Part shown: positions 1-7,460 of the stretch, piece after piece
How the letters are laid out: every line of letters starts with the position of its first letter
Position numbering within the stretch: the first letter of the stretch is position 1
From: Strigomonas culicis
Lineage: Eukaryota > Euglenozoa > Kinetoplastea > Trypanosomatida > Trypanosomatidae
Direction: 5' to 3'
Length of the DNA: 15,172 nucleotides
Assembly: GCA_000482145.1 (NCBI GenBank)
Contig: AUXH01000467.1
Coordinates: 1 to 15,172, forward strand
The notes under the pieces: model-generated
What the model saw: only the letters and a program-made list of their open reading frames with translations
What the model was told of the DNA's origin: nothing
Databases searched by the model: none
Program-made: the position numbers and the translations under genes

Positions 1-3000
1 GGCCGCGCGGGCAGCGCGCGGCGCGGCACCGGCGCCGCGGCCCCCGCGCCGCGCTCACACAGCGCCGTAGCATCCTTCTACCCGAAGCGGCGGCCGGAGA
101 GGGATGACCAGCGGAGCCCCGACACGCAGGCGCGCCAGCCAGCGACCCTGCAGCGCACCCCGTCCGTCTACGCGCGGACGCGGAGCCACAGCGCGTTCGA
201 CAGGCGCGTGGCGAGGCCGACCACGATGAGCGCCGCGCTGGCGACCAACCAGAGCACCGCGACGCCGCCGACCACAACGGGGCACAGCAACAACGCGAGC
301 ACGGGCAGGCGCCGCATCAGCTCGCCCATGCTGCTGCCGGGCCAGGCGGACTCGCCGACCTTGGTGCTGCCCGTCTTCGTGACGGAGGAGGACGTTCGGC
401 GCGAGGAGGCCAAGCTGCGGGCCCGGCGGCGCGCGCAGCAGCCGGCCAGCCACTCGCCCAACCCGCGCGCGGTGGCGCTGACGCAGCAGCGGCGGAAGAA
501 GAAGACGGTCGGCGATACCGCCGTCGTCGCGGCGACGTCGCCGACCGTCTCCAAAGTCACGCGGCGCCGCTTCTCCACACCGCGACTGGCCGCCGCGGCG
601 GTCGCGCCAGGGCTGCCAGATGCGCCGGAGGGTGCCGGGGACCACCTCCCAGACGCCGCGCCGCTCACGCGGACGGCTGTGGTGGACACGGTGGCGGCGG
701 ACCCTACCGCCGCGTCGAACAGCGGCGGCCAGCCAGCGGCCGCCGTCGGCGCGCCGCCGCCACCCCGTGCGCACCACCCGCAGCGCCGCGGTCACCCGGC
801 GGCGGGCCGTCCGGGCTCGGACAGCTACCGCATCGCGCGCAGCGACAGCTTCAACTCGTCTTCTTCTTCCTCGTCGTCGTCGTCGTCGTCTTCGACCCCC
901 AGCAGCAGCAGCCGCGGCGCGGACGCGCGCCCGGTGGACTCGACAGGGTCCTTCCCCGCCCCGCCGCCGCTCTCGCTGCCGGGGGCGGGCGAGGGGGGCC
1001 CAACGACAGCCCCGCCGGGCGACAGCAGCGATGGGCCGCAGGACGCGGCGGGCAGCCGCTCGCCGGAGGACGACCCGGCGGCGCTGTCGGAGCCGGAGCT
1101 CGTGGACGAGGAGCAGGAGGAGGAGGCGGTGGAGCGGTACATGAAGTACGTCGGCAGCAGCCCCGGCAGCCGCCACCGCTCGCACAGCGCCGACGCGCCG
1201 AGCGCGCCGGCGGGCACCGCCCCCGCGCCAGGCCCGCCGTCCTCTGGCAGGTCGACCCCAACCGTATGCAGCAGCAGCAGCAGCAGCAGCAGGGAGAACA
1301 GCCCGCTGCCGCTGAGTAAGAGCGCGCTCACGCGGCAGGCAACGGAGGACTCCATCGCCACGACCGCGACGAGTGCGAGTCAGCAGGCGGCGGTGGCGGC
1401 GGGGCCCGCGGCGGCCACCTCGTCCCTCACGCTCGACCACATCCGACAGCTCTCCCTCTTCGAGGCCTTCTTCCAGTCGAAGTGCGTCTTGCCGCCGACC
1501 ACGACGACCACCACGACCACGAGCACCACCCACGCCGGTGGCAGCCCGCTGGCGCACCCCGCGGGCCGCAGCAACACCCGGTCGCCGAGCAGGGATGCGG
1601 GCGGCGGCGGCGGCGGCAGCAGCAGCCCCCACCGCCCCGGCGCCACCGCCGGCGCCCCTTCCAGCGGCAACACGACGAGTCACAGCGCAACGACTGGCGC
1701 GGCCGCCGGCGGCGGGGCGGTGCCGCTGTGGTGCGTCGACGACCGCGTTCTGGCGAAGGTGCTCGAGTACACCCGGCTCTTCCGCTACGAGCACCCCCTC
1801 CTGGCGCGCGATCGGCTGCAGCGCAAGCAGCACTCTCTGTGGAGCCCGACTGCGGCCGTCACGAGCCCCATCCTCAGCGCCGCGGATCAGCCGCCGCCGC
1901 CGCCGTCGCCGCCGCCGGAGCATTACAGCTTGACGCTGTCGCTGCCGAAGCGGAGGAGCGGCAAGGCGGCGGCCGGTGCGGCCAAGGCCGCGGGGGTGCC
2001 GCGGGTGATGTGCAAAGACGGCGTCGAGCGGCCGCACGCGCTGCGCCTGCCACCGAGCTGCGCGGCTGCGCGGCAGACCTCCGTCTCGCCGCTGTTCCTC
2101 CCGCTGTCGGAGTGCCTGCGCTGGCTGAACGAGGAGGAGTTTGTGATCGCCGCCGTGCTGCTCTGCTGCTGCTACCGCACCGCCACCACCACCGCCGCCG
2201 CGGCCGCGGTGGACCCTCACGCGGCGGGCGCGCACCACTGCAGCGCGCTCGTCACGTCGAAGGAGCCGGTGGTGCCGCTGGGGGTGCACCCGCTGCTGTA
2301 CATCACGGAGTACGTCCTTGAACGGCACTTCTACCCCCGCATGCAGGGGAAGAAGACCACGCAGGCCAACGGCAACAATCCGAACACGAGTGTGAACAGC
2401 ACCGGGGAGCCGGCGCCGCCGTCGCCGCCGTCGCCGCTGCAGGCCTTCGCGGAGTTCCAGAAGCTGTGGGAGCGGCAGGTGCATCTCGTCCTCGGCGTGG
2501 CCGCGCCGTCCCATCAGCGGCTCTTTGCCTTCCCCGACGACCGACTGACCTTCTCGTCGCAGTTCGAGGGCGGCAACCTCATGCGCGTAGACCGGTGCGT
2601 GGAGGCGGCGCCGGCGTCGCCGCGCGCGGCAGGCGCGAACCAGTCCGGCAGCAAGAGCGCTTCCCCCTTCTTTAGCGGTAGCGCGACTGTGAGTGGGGTG
2701 GAGGGGGAGAGCGGGCGAGCCCCTGTTGCGGCTCTGGCCGGCAGCACAAGTAGCAATCCTAATAATAATAATAATAACAACAATGGTAGTGGTAACAACA
2801 ACAACAACAACACGGCGGGTAGTGCGAAAAAACCCTCCAGTGCGGCGCTTGCCGTGACGTATAATCTCTACGTGGAGCCCGATTGGCCGGGCAGCGACAA
2901 GCGCTTCTGGTATCGCTTCGCCGTCACCGGCGCCCGCATGAACGTGCCGCTGCGGCTGCGGTTGAAGAACCTCTCTCCGCACAGCACCCTCTACACCAAG

Positions 3001-4797
3001 AACAGGATGGTGCCGGTGTACAAAGACGGACTCGACGTCCCGCAATGGACGCCGGTGGGCGCCTGCCACTTTCGCGTCGCGACGCACTGTTACTACACCC
3101 ACAACAACCCGAACATCAGCACCAACTCCGCCGGCGGCGCGCCGGAGGAGGTGGAGGAGGGCGAGCTGTGCTTCACCATCCATCCCAAGAACAGCACCGA
3201 GACGATCCAGATCGCATTCTGCGCCCCGTACACCTACGCGGATCTGCTCTGCCACATCAACTACTTCCACCGCATTGTGAAGAAGTCCAACGCAAATGTG
3301 CGGTTCGAGGAGCGCGTGCTGTGCCGCAGCCCGGAGGGCCGCAAGCTGCACCTGCTGGTGCTGACGAGCCTCGCGGACGAGGACGAAACCCCCGCCAGCT
3401 ACGCCGCGCGACAGTTGCAGCAGCATCAGCAGCAACAGCAGCAGCAGCAACAGCGCGACGCCGCAGGCGGGGAGGCGGTGCATGAGGGCACGGGTGCGCG
3501 TGGGGGTAAGAGCGCGAAGCGCGAGGACATCATCGGGCCCTACGCCAACTTCACGTCCGGGAAGAAGATCATCCTCCTGAGCGCGCGCGTGCACCCCGGC
3601 GAGGTCACCGCCTCGCACGCCCTCCACGGCATCCTCTCCTTCCTGCTCTCGACCGACCCGCGCGCGGCCGCGCTGCGGTCGCACTTTGTCTTCTTCATCA
3701 TCCCCATGCTGAATCCGGACGGCGTCAGCCGCGGCTACGCGCGTTTTGATGTCTTTGGCAACAACCTGAACCGCTGCTATAACCACCCGCACCCAAAGCA
3801 GCACCCGACGGTGGCCGCGTTGCGGCACATCTACACGCACCTCAACAAGAAGTACCGGGAGCGCTTCATCCTCTACGCGGACTTTCACTCGCACGCGTCG
3901 CAGTCGTCCAGCTTTGTTTTTGGCAACCCGCTGCCGAGCTCGGTGCAGCATTGGAACGTGCTGTTCCCTAAGCTGATGGAGCTCATCGCGACGCGCATGG
4001 TCAACACCAGGCGGGATGGGTCCGCCGGCGGCACCCCCGACTGCGCGCACACGTATAAGTTCCCGCTCGTCATGACAAACCCGTCCCGCCCGCTCGTTTG
4101 GATGCCGCGCGCCAAGTCGGCGGCGGCCGCCACTAGTGCTACGGCAACAGCAACGACGACTGCGACTGCCACTCCAGAGAGTGCGAGTCCGAACCCGGAG
4201 GTGCCGCCGCTGATTAGTAATCCGAACAACAACCCGGTGTTCTCCTTCCCGCTCTGCCGGTTCGGGCGTCGGCAGATGACGTCCAAAATCGGGTCCTCGC
4301 GCGTCCTCTTTGGTGCCTCCCTCGTCCACAGCTACACCGTCGAGCTCAACTACTTCTCCGACGGTGCCCTCTACGCCGACAACGTGGTCGCGCCGATGGC
4401 AGCCGCAAACACGCCGACCGCTACGCAGGGTGAACACACGAAGGCCCAGCAGCAGCAGCGGCAGCGGCTGGCCGACGCGCGGGAGATGGAGGCCGGCGGG
4501 GTGTACGCGCCGACGGTGCTCTGCGAGAGCGCCATTGTCGGCCAGGCGCTGCTTGTGGCGCTGCTCGACTATTGTAACATCTACGGCGCCGACGAGGCAG
4601 ACCCCGCAGCGCCCCCGCCGCCTAGTGGTGCTGGCAGTGCGGCGCGGAACGCGCTCTACACATCCTCCGTGCTGCAGGAGTACGGCGGCATGCGGCAGCT
4701 GTTCAGCGAGAGCAAGCGCTACCTGCGGGAGAAGCCGTCGCGGTCATCCAAGAAGGGCGTGCTGGCGGCGACGCAGCCGGCGTATAAACAGTATTAG
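1..4797 (+). CDS. M14-family cytosolic carboxypeptidase (CCP/Nna1-like), 5' end missing
   Basis: Zinc carboxypeptidase of the CCP (AGBL/Nna1) branch, a family that removes glutamates from tubulin and other proteins in the cytosol or axoneme. The frame is open from base 1 with no stop, so the true start lies outside the window; the GTG at 208 and ATG at 226 are only internal candidates. Counting codons from base 1 (1598 visible), residues 1-575 are mostly disordered and Ser/Pro/Ala-rich. The CCP N-domain begins near FEGGNL (855) and resumes at YNLYVEPDW (954). The catalytic domain follows: RVHPGE zinc ligands H1198 and E1201, NPDG, substrate-binding N1257-R1258 in NNLNR, zinc ligand H1296 in DFHSH, and catalytic E1448 in YTVEL. 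All key residues are present, so activity is expected. Poly-Ser, Thr, Pro, Asn and Gln tracts interrupt the protein, including between conserved blocks. Typical CCPs are shorter. Family assignment is firm; the substrate is inferred. Confidence 0.93.
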   Translation, partial: GRAGSARRGTGAAAPAPRSHSAVASFYPKRRPERDDQRSPDTQARQPATLQRTPSVYARTRSHSAFDRRVARPTTMSAALATNQSTATPPTTTGHSNNASTGRRRISSPMLLPGQADSPTLVLPVFVTEEDVRREEAKLRARRRAQQPASHSPNPRAVALTQQRRKKKTVGDTAVVAATSPTVSKVTRRRFSTPRLAAAAVAPGLPDAPEGAGDHLPDAAPLTRTAVVDTVAADPTAASNSGGQPAAAVGAPPPPRAHHPQRRGHPAAGRPGSDSYRIARSDSFNSSSSSSSSSSSSSTPSSSSRGADARPVDSTGSFPAPPPLSLPGAGEGGPTTAPPGDSSDGPQDAAGSRSPEDDPAALSEPELVDEEQEEEAVERYMKYVGSSPGSRHRSHSADAPSAPAGTAPAPGPPSSGRSTPTVCSSSSSSSRENSPLPLSKSALTRQATEDSIATTATSASQQAAVAAGPAAATSSLTLDHIRQLSLFEAFFQSKCVLPPTTTTTTTTSTTHAGGSPLAHPAGRSNTRSPSRDAGGGGGGSSSPHRPGATAGAPSSGNTTSHSATTGAAAGGGAVPLWCVDDRVLAKVLEYTRLFRYEHPLLARDRLQRKQHSLWSPTAAVTSPILSAADQPPPPPSPPPEHYSLTLSLPKRRSGKAAAGAAKAAGVPRVMCKDGVERPHALRLPPSCAAARQTSVSPLFLPLSECLRWLNEEEFVIAAVLLCCCYRTATTTAAAAAVDPHAAGAHHCSALVTSKEPVVPLGVHPLLYITEYVLERHFYPRMQGKKTTQANGNNPNTSVNSTGEPAPPSPPSPLQAFAEFQKLWERQVHLVLGVAAPSHQRLFAFPDDRLTFSSQFEGGNLMRVDRCVEAAPASPRAAGANQSGSKSASPFFSGSATVSGVEGESGRAPVAALAGSTSSNPNNNNNNNNGSGNNNNNNTAGSAKKPSSAALAVTYNLYVEPDWPGSDKRFWYRFAVTGARMNVPLRLRLKNLSPHSTLYTKNRMVPVYKDGLDVPQWTPVGACHFRVATHCYYTHNNPNISTNSAGGAPEEVEEGELCFTIHPKNSTETIQIAFCAPYTYADLLCHINYFHRIVKKSNANVRFEERVLCRSPEGRKLHLLVLTSLADEDETPASYAARQLQQHQQQQQQQQQRDAAGGEAVHEGTGARGGKSAKREDIIGPYANFTSGKKIILLSARVHPGEVTASHALHGILSFLLSTDPRAAALRSHFVFFIIPMLNPDGVSRGYARFDVFGNNLNRCYNHPHPKQHPTVAALRHIYTHLNKKYRERFILYADFHSHASQSSSFVFGNPLPSSVQHWNVLFPKLMELIATRMVNTRRDGSAGGTPDCAHTYKFPLVMTNPSRPLVWMPRAKSAAAATSATATATTTATATPESASPNPEVPPLISNPNNNPVFSFPLCRFGRRQMTSKIGSSRVLFGASLVHSYTVELNYFSDGALYADNVVAPMAAANTPTATQGEHTKAQQQQRQRLADAREMEAGGVYAPTVLCESAIVGQALLVALLDYCNIYGADEADPAAPPPPSGAGSAARNALYTSSVLQEYGGMRQLFSESKRYLREKPSRSSKKGVLAATQPAYKQY
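856..912 (+). repeat. Poly-serine tract in the carboxypeptidase (TCN then AGC codons)
   Basis: Thirteen consecutive TCN serine codons (856-894) are followed, after Thr-Pro, by four AGC codons (901-912). A separate pure AGC run encodes seven serines at 1270-1290. All are in frame and lie in the disordered N-terminal part. Confidence 0.9.
1270..1290 (+). repeat. AGC microsatellite encoding poly-Ser
   Basis: Seven AGC codons in a row, in frame with the carboxypeptidase. Pure trinucleotide runs like this are prone to slippage, so length polymorphism is likely. Confidence 0.9.
2755..2811 (+). repeat. AAT/AAC microsatellite encoding poly-Asn
   Basis: Asn-Pro, eight Asn, Gly-Ser-Gly, then six Asn. 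The run is encoded by AAT early and AAC late, an AT-rich island within very GC-rich coding sequence. It falls inside an insertion of about 80 residues that splits two conserved parts of the CCP N-domain. Confidence 0.9.
3418..3453 (+). repeat. CAG/CAA repeat encoding poly-Gln
   Basis: Twelve codons, all CAG or CAA except one CAT (His). The run lies in the linker just before the catalytic domain of the carboxypeptidase. Confidence 0.9.
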
Positions 4798-5162
4798 GGC
4801 GTTGGAATACCATCGTGTTTTGCATCTTTCTTTTTTTCTTTTTTCCTCATTAGATACTATTTTTCTTTTTTTCTTGCTGTCTCTACTGTTTTCTCGCCTC
4901 ACAGCATATAAAAGAGTCTGGCTGTGTTTTCTGGTTGATCTTTTCGTTCCGCTTGGCGTTGCTGCCCCACTTTTATTCGCGAGCTTCTTTGTACATATAC
5001 ATACACAGACTGTATACTTCTTTTCCCTCTCTCTCTTTCTGGCTCTCTTTTCATCGGAATTCAAAAGGATAAAACATACACACCTATATATTTACATACA
5101 TACACACTCACACCCATACATATCTATCTAATTGCCATACAGCAGCGACCCATACTATAACG
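4798..5162 (+). other. Spacer between the carboxypeptidase and NASP-like genes
   Basis: AT- and pyrimidine-rich spacer of 365 bases. It holds three pyrimidine tracts ending in AG (near 4853, 4904 and 5067) and a CA/TA-rich microsatellite around 5072-5130. I found no ATG anywhere in it, which suits a 5' leader for the gene at 5163 whichever acceptor is used. No tRNA or other RNA gene was recognised. Confidence 0.7.
5016..5067 (+). promoter_or_regulatory. Probable spliced-leader acceptor for the NASP-like gene
   Basis: A CT-rich tract (about 5016-5053) is followed by AG at 5066-5067. Use of this site would give a 95-base leader. Upstream alternatives end at AG 4903-4904 and AG 4852-4853. Confidence 0.6.
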
Positions 5163-6758
5163 ATGGACCCCACGGACGCCGAAAAGGAGAAGCAGAAGCA
5201 GCAGCAGCGCGCGGCGGAGGACGCCGAGGAGGAGGAAGAAGAGGAGGAAGACGAGGAGGACGAAGAGGATGTTTCGTCCTTTTTCAGCTCCCTGGACGAC
5301 CTCGCCGAGACGCGCGCGGCCGCGCTCGCGCTCTATAACGCACAGAAGTACGAGGAGGCGCTGCCCCTGCAGTACAAGATGGCGCGCTACGTCGCCAAGG
5401 CGCGCAAGGTCGCGACCCACCCCGACAACGGGGTCTACTTTTTAGACTACGGCCTGACACAGCTGCGGCTGCTGCAGCTCGCCCACGAGGCGCTCACCGA
5501 CTTTTTGAACGTGGAGATCGTCAACGACGACGAGGCGGGCGTGGACGCGAAGCGGCAGCAGCTGGCGGCGCTGCAGAAGCAGCAGCGCGAGGAGGACGAG
5601 GAGGCGATGGAGACGTGCTTCATCAACCTCGAGGTCGCGCGCGTGGCCATACAGAAGAAGGAGGCGGCGGTGGAGCAGTTTTTCCGCAAGGCGGAGCGGG
5701 GCAAGGACAAGGACGCCGCCGCGTACGCGGTGGCGAAGAAGGCTTTTATCGACATCTCGAACCTCCACGCGGACGTCCACGACGCCCTCGCGCTGCTGTA
5801 CATGGAGAAGGACGACTACAACGCGGCGCTCGAGGAGCTCGAGACGGAGCTGCTGCTGTACCGCAACCTGCAGGACCTGTTTCCGGCGGCGGCCGCGAAG
5901 TCGAAGAAGGACGCCGCCGGCGGTGAGGAGGCGGTGCCGCCCGGCAAAGTGGTGTCCGTCCTTTATCAAATAGCAAACTGCTTTCTGAAGGAGGGCGACT
6001 TCAAGGGCGGTGAGACAAAGCTGCTCGACACCCTCGCGGAGATCGAGACGGTGAACAAGCGCGCGCCGCAGCAGCAGCCGCTCATCGCACCGGAGCTGGT
6101 GCAGGAGCTCCAGGAGATGCTGGAGGACGCGCAGGCCATGAACAAGAACAACACCTTTGAGAACTTCAAGAAGGAGATCAATGACCAGTACTGCGCCGAC
6201 CAGATGGAGAAGCTGCCGTCTGCCGAAGAGTTCTACTCGAACCCCAACGACAAGAGCAACTCCGTCTCGAAGAAGGGCGGCGCGACGGCGGTGGCCGGCG
6301 GCAAGGCAAACCCGTTCGTCAGCGCTGTGCCGGACGCAGACCACAGCCCCGCGTCGCACCGCGATGCGCCCCACAGCAACAGCGGCTCCTGCCTCTCCAT
6401 GCCCGTCTCCGCGCGCGGCGAGGTCCTGGGCTGCGTCGACTTCTCGCAACACTCGGCGAGCGGCGCGACCGCGTCGAACGCATTGCTGAAGAGCCACCCC
6501 TTCATGAAGGAGGTGAGTAACCTCAACTCGAATAGCCAGTCGCTCTCCATATTTCCGTCGCAGCACCTTCTCCACCACGGCGACGACGGAAAGGAGCGCG
6601 ACACGGCGACGAAGTCCTCCAGCGCGGGCGTCGCGCCGACGTCGCAGGAGCACGCCGTCGTGCACACAGTCGTCGCGCGCAAGAAGCCCAAGGCGCAGCC
6701 GGCGGGCCCCCGCACCGACACGAACGATGCCGCCGCGAAGAAGGTGCGTCATGAGTAA
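5163..6758 (+). CDS. NASP/Hif1-like SHNi-TPR histone chaperone
   Basis: Predicted 531-residue chaperone that would bind histone H3 or H3-H4 for nuclear import and deposition. An acidic run occupies residues 19-36. A first TPR-like helical pair spans about 50-106. A second charged stretch (118-150) precedes FINLEVARVAIQ (153-164), which resembles the LEVARV helix of NASP/Hif1. A long TPR follows (188-240), with the Asp/Tyr/Ala-rich helix typical of SHNi-TPR, then a further TPR (262-297) and a helix (309-340). The tail is Ser/Ala-rich and disordered and ends with a basic RKKPK motif (506-510), a possible nuclear signal. ATG 5163 is the first ATG after every candidate splice acceptor. The upstream neighbour is the carboxypeptidase; no functional link is implied. 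The alternative is an unrelated TPR protein, since the sequence is divergent and I matched it by pattern, not by search. Confidence 0.72.
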   Translation: MDPTDAEKEKQKQQQRAAEDAEEEEEEEEDEEDEEDVSSFFSSLDDLAETRAAALALYNAQKYEEALPLQYKMARYVAKARKVATHPDNGVYFLDYGLTQLRLLQLAHEALTDFLNVEIVNDDEAGVDAKRQQLAALQKQQREEDEEAMETCFINLEVARVAIQKKEAAVEQFFRKAERGKDKDAAAYAVAKKAFIDISNLHADVHDALALLYMEKDDYNAALEELETELLLYRNLQDLFPAAAAKSKKDAAGGEEAVPPGKVVSVLYQIANCFLKEGDFKGGETKLLDTLAEIETVNKRAPQQQPLIAPELVQELQEMLEDAQAMNKNNTFENFKKEINDQYCADQMEKLPSAEEFYSNPNDKSNSVSKKGGATAVAGGKANPFVSAVPDADHSPASHRDAPHSNSGSCLSMPVSARGEVLGCVDFSQHSASGATASNALLKSHPFMKEVSNLNSNSQSLSIFPSQHLLHHGDDGKERDTATKSSSAGVAPTSQEHAVVHTVVARKKPKAQPAGPRTDTNDAAAKKVRHE

Positions 6759-6837
6759 GGTATTTTTTTTCTTTTTTTTTTACTATAGAGCTGTATTCTG
6801 CCTCTCCCTCTTTTTTTTTGTTTTCTTTTTTTTTCTG

Positions 6838-7029
6838 ATGAGTGGGTTGCTTGTTGAAGCGGTAGTCATACTGTTAATAACGATTGCATATTCTTATTAT
6901 TATGAACCCCCCCCCCTCCCACAAGAAAACAATACTAATAAGAAAAAGGCGAAGGTACACCATTCAATGCTTTTTTGTGGCATTTGGATAAACACTATAG
7001 AGGTTTTCTTTTTTTCATTCTATTTTTGA
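6838..7029 (+). CDS. Candidate 63-residue small membrane protein (doubtful)
   Basis: No family recognised. ATG 6838 is the first ATG after an acceptor-like T/C tract and AG at 6787-6790. The predicted peptide begins MSGLLVEAVVILLITIAYSY, which could span a membrane once. A Pro run encoded by C10, a Lys-rich stretch (NKKKAK) and a Phe-rich end follow. The composition is AT-rich and the codons unlike the neighbouring GC-rich genes, and the Phe-rich end comes from T runs of the spacer. It may well be chance translation of a 3' UTR. It is kept because its signal placement mimics a gene. Confidence 0.2.
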   Translation: MSGLLVEAVVILLITIAYSYYYEPPPLPQENNTNKKKAKVHHSMLFCGIWINTIEVFFFSFYF

Positions 7030-7286
7030 GTTTCCTTTCCTGTTCGTTTTGTTATTGTTTAGTTTCATGTTGTTTTTACAATGTTCTTGTTCGCATATAT
7101 AGTATAATCATAAAGATGGAAATCACAATATTAATCAGCATAAAAAAAAAAGACACTTTTGTTTTTGTTTTCACGATTATGCGTATGATCATATTATCGG
7201 TGCAATATAAAAACTATGAATACTTCTGCATTATGATTATTTTTATTATCATTGTTTGTTGTAGATTGTTTGTATGATGTTTTGAT

Positions 7287-7327
7287 TTCCTTTCTCTCCT
7301 TTTCTGCTCTCTTTTATTTTTCGTTAG
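7287..7327 (+). promoter_or_regulatory. Distal spliced-leader acceptor candidate for TatD
   Basis: A CT-rich tract ends at AG 7326-7327. A transcript spliced here would have ATG 7347 as its first ATG, in frame with the TatD protein. Confidence 0.5.
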
Positions 7328-7410
7328 TTTTTTTTCCATTTTGTGCATGCTGAAGCAGAATTTCACCTTACTTGTAGCCATTTCAAAGCCCCTCTTAACA
7401 TACTGTTTGA

Positions 7411-7435
7411 GTCCTTCTTCCTTGTCTGCTCATAG
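7411..7435 (+). promoter_or_regulatory. Proximal spliced-leader acceptor candidate for TatD
   Basis: A compact CT-rich tract (7411-7431) ends at AG 7434-7435. This leaves a 25-base leader before ATG 7461 and removes ATG 7347. The tract lies inside the frame of the longer isoform. Confidence 0.5.
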
Positions 7436-7460
7436 CACTACGCATAATAAGTATCAAAGA

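Larger units (their letters stand above)
6759..7460 (+). other. Long AT-rich spacer before the TatD gene
   Basis: About 700 bases of AT-rich sequence with T/C runs, a C10 homopolymer near 6907 and A10 near 7142. A strong pyrimidine stretch starts immediately after the NASP-like stop (6762-6837), hundreds of bases before the next firm gene. A second lies at 7287-7325 and a third at 7411-7431. One doubtful small ORF (6838-7029) is listed separately. No structural RNA was recognised. Confidence 0.6.

Noticed and set aside
55..4437. A 1460-codon open frame on the - strand opposite the carboxypeptidase
   Set aside because: Its product is Arg/Val/Ala-rich without any domain, and it mirrors a GC-rich gene whose active-site motifs are all on the + strand. 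Long antisense frames are expected at this base composition.
5442..6752. A 436-codon - strand frame opposite the NASP-like gene
   Set aside because: Leu/Arg/Val-rich shadow with no recognisable domain.
6975..7277. A 100-codon Phe/Ile-rich + frame in the spacer before TatD
   Set aside because: Composition is what translating AT-rich spacer gives, its first ATG lies inside another candidate ORF, and no acceptor signal sits directly upstream.
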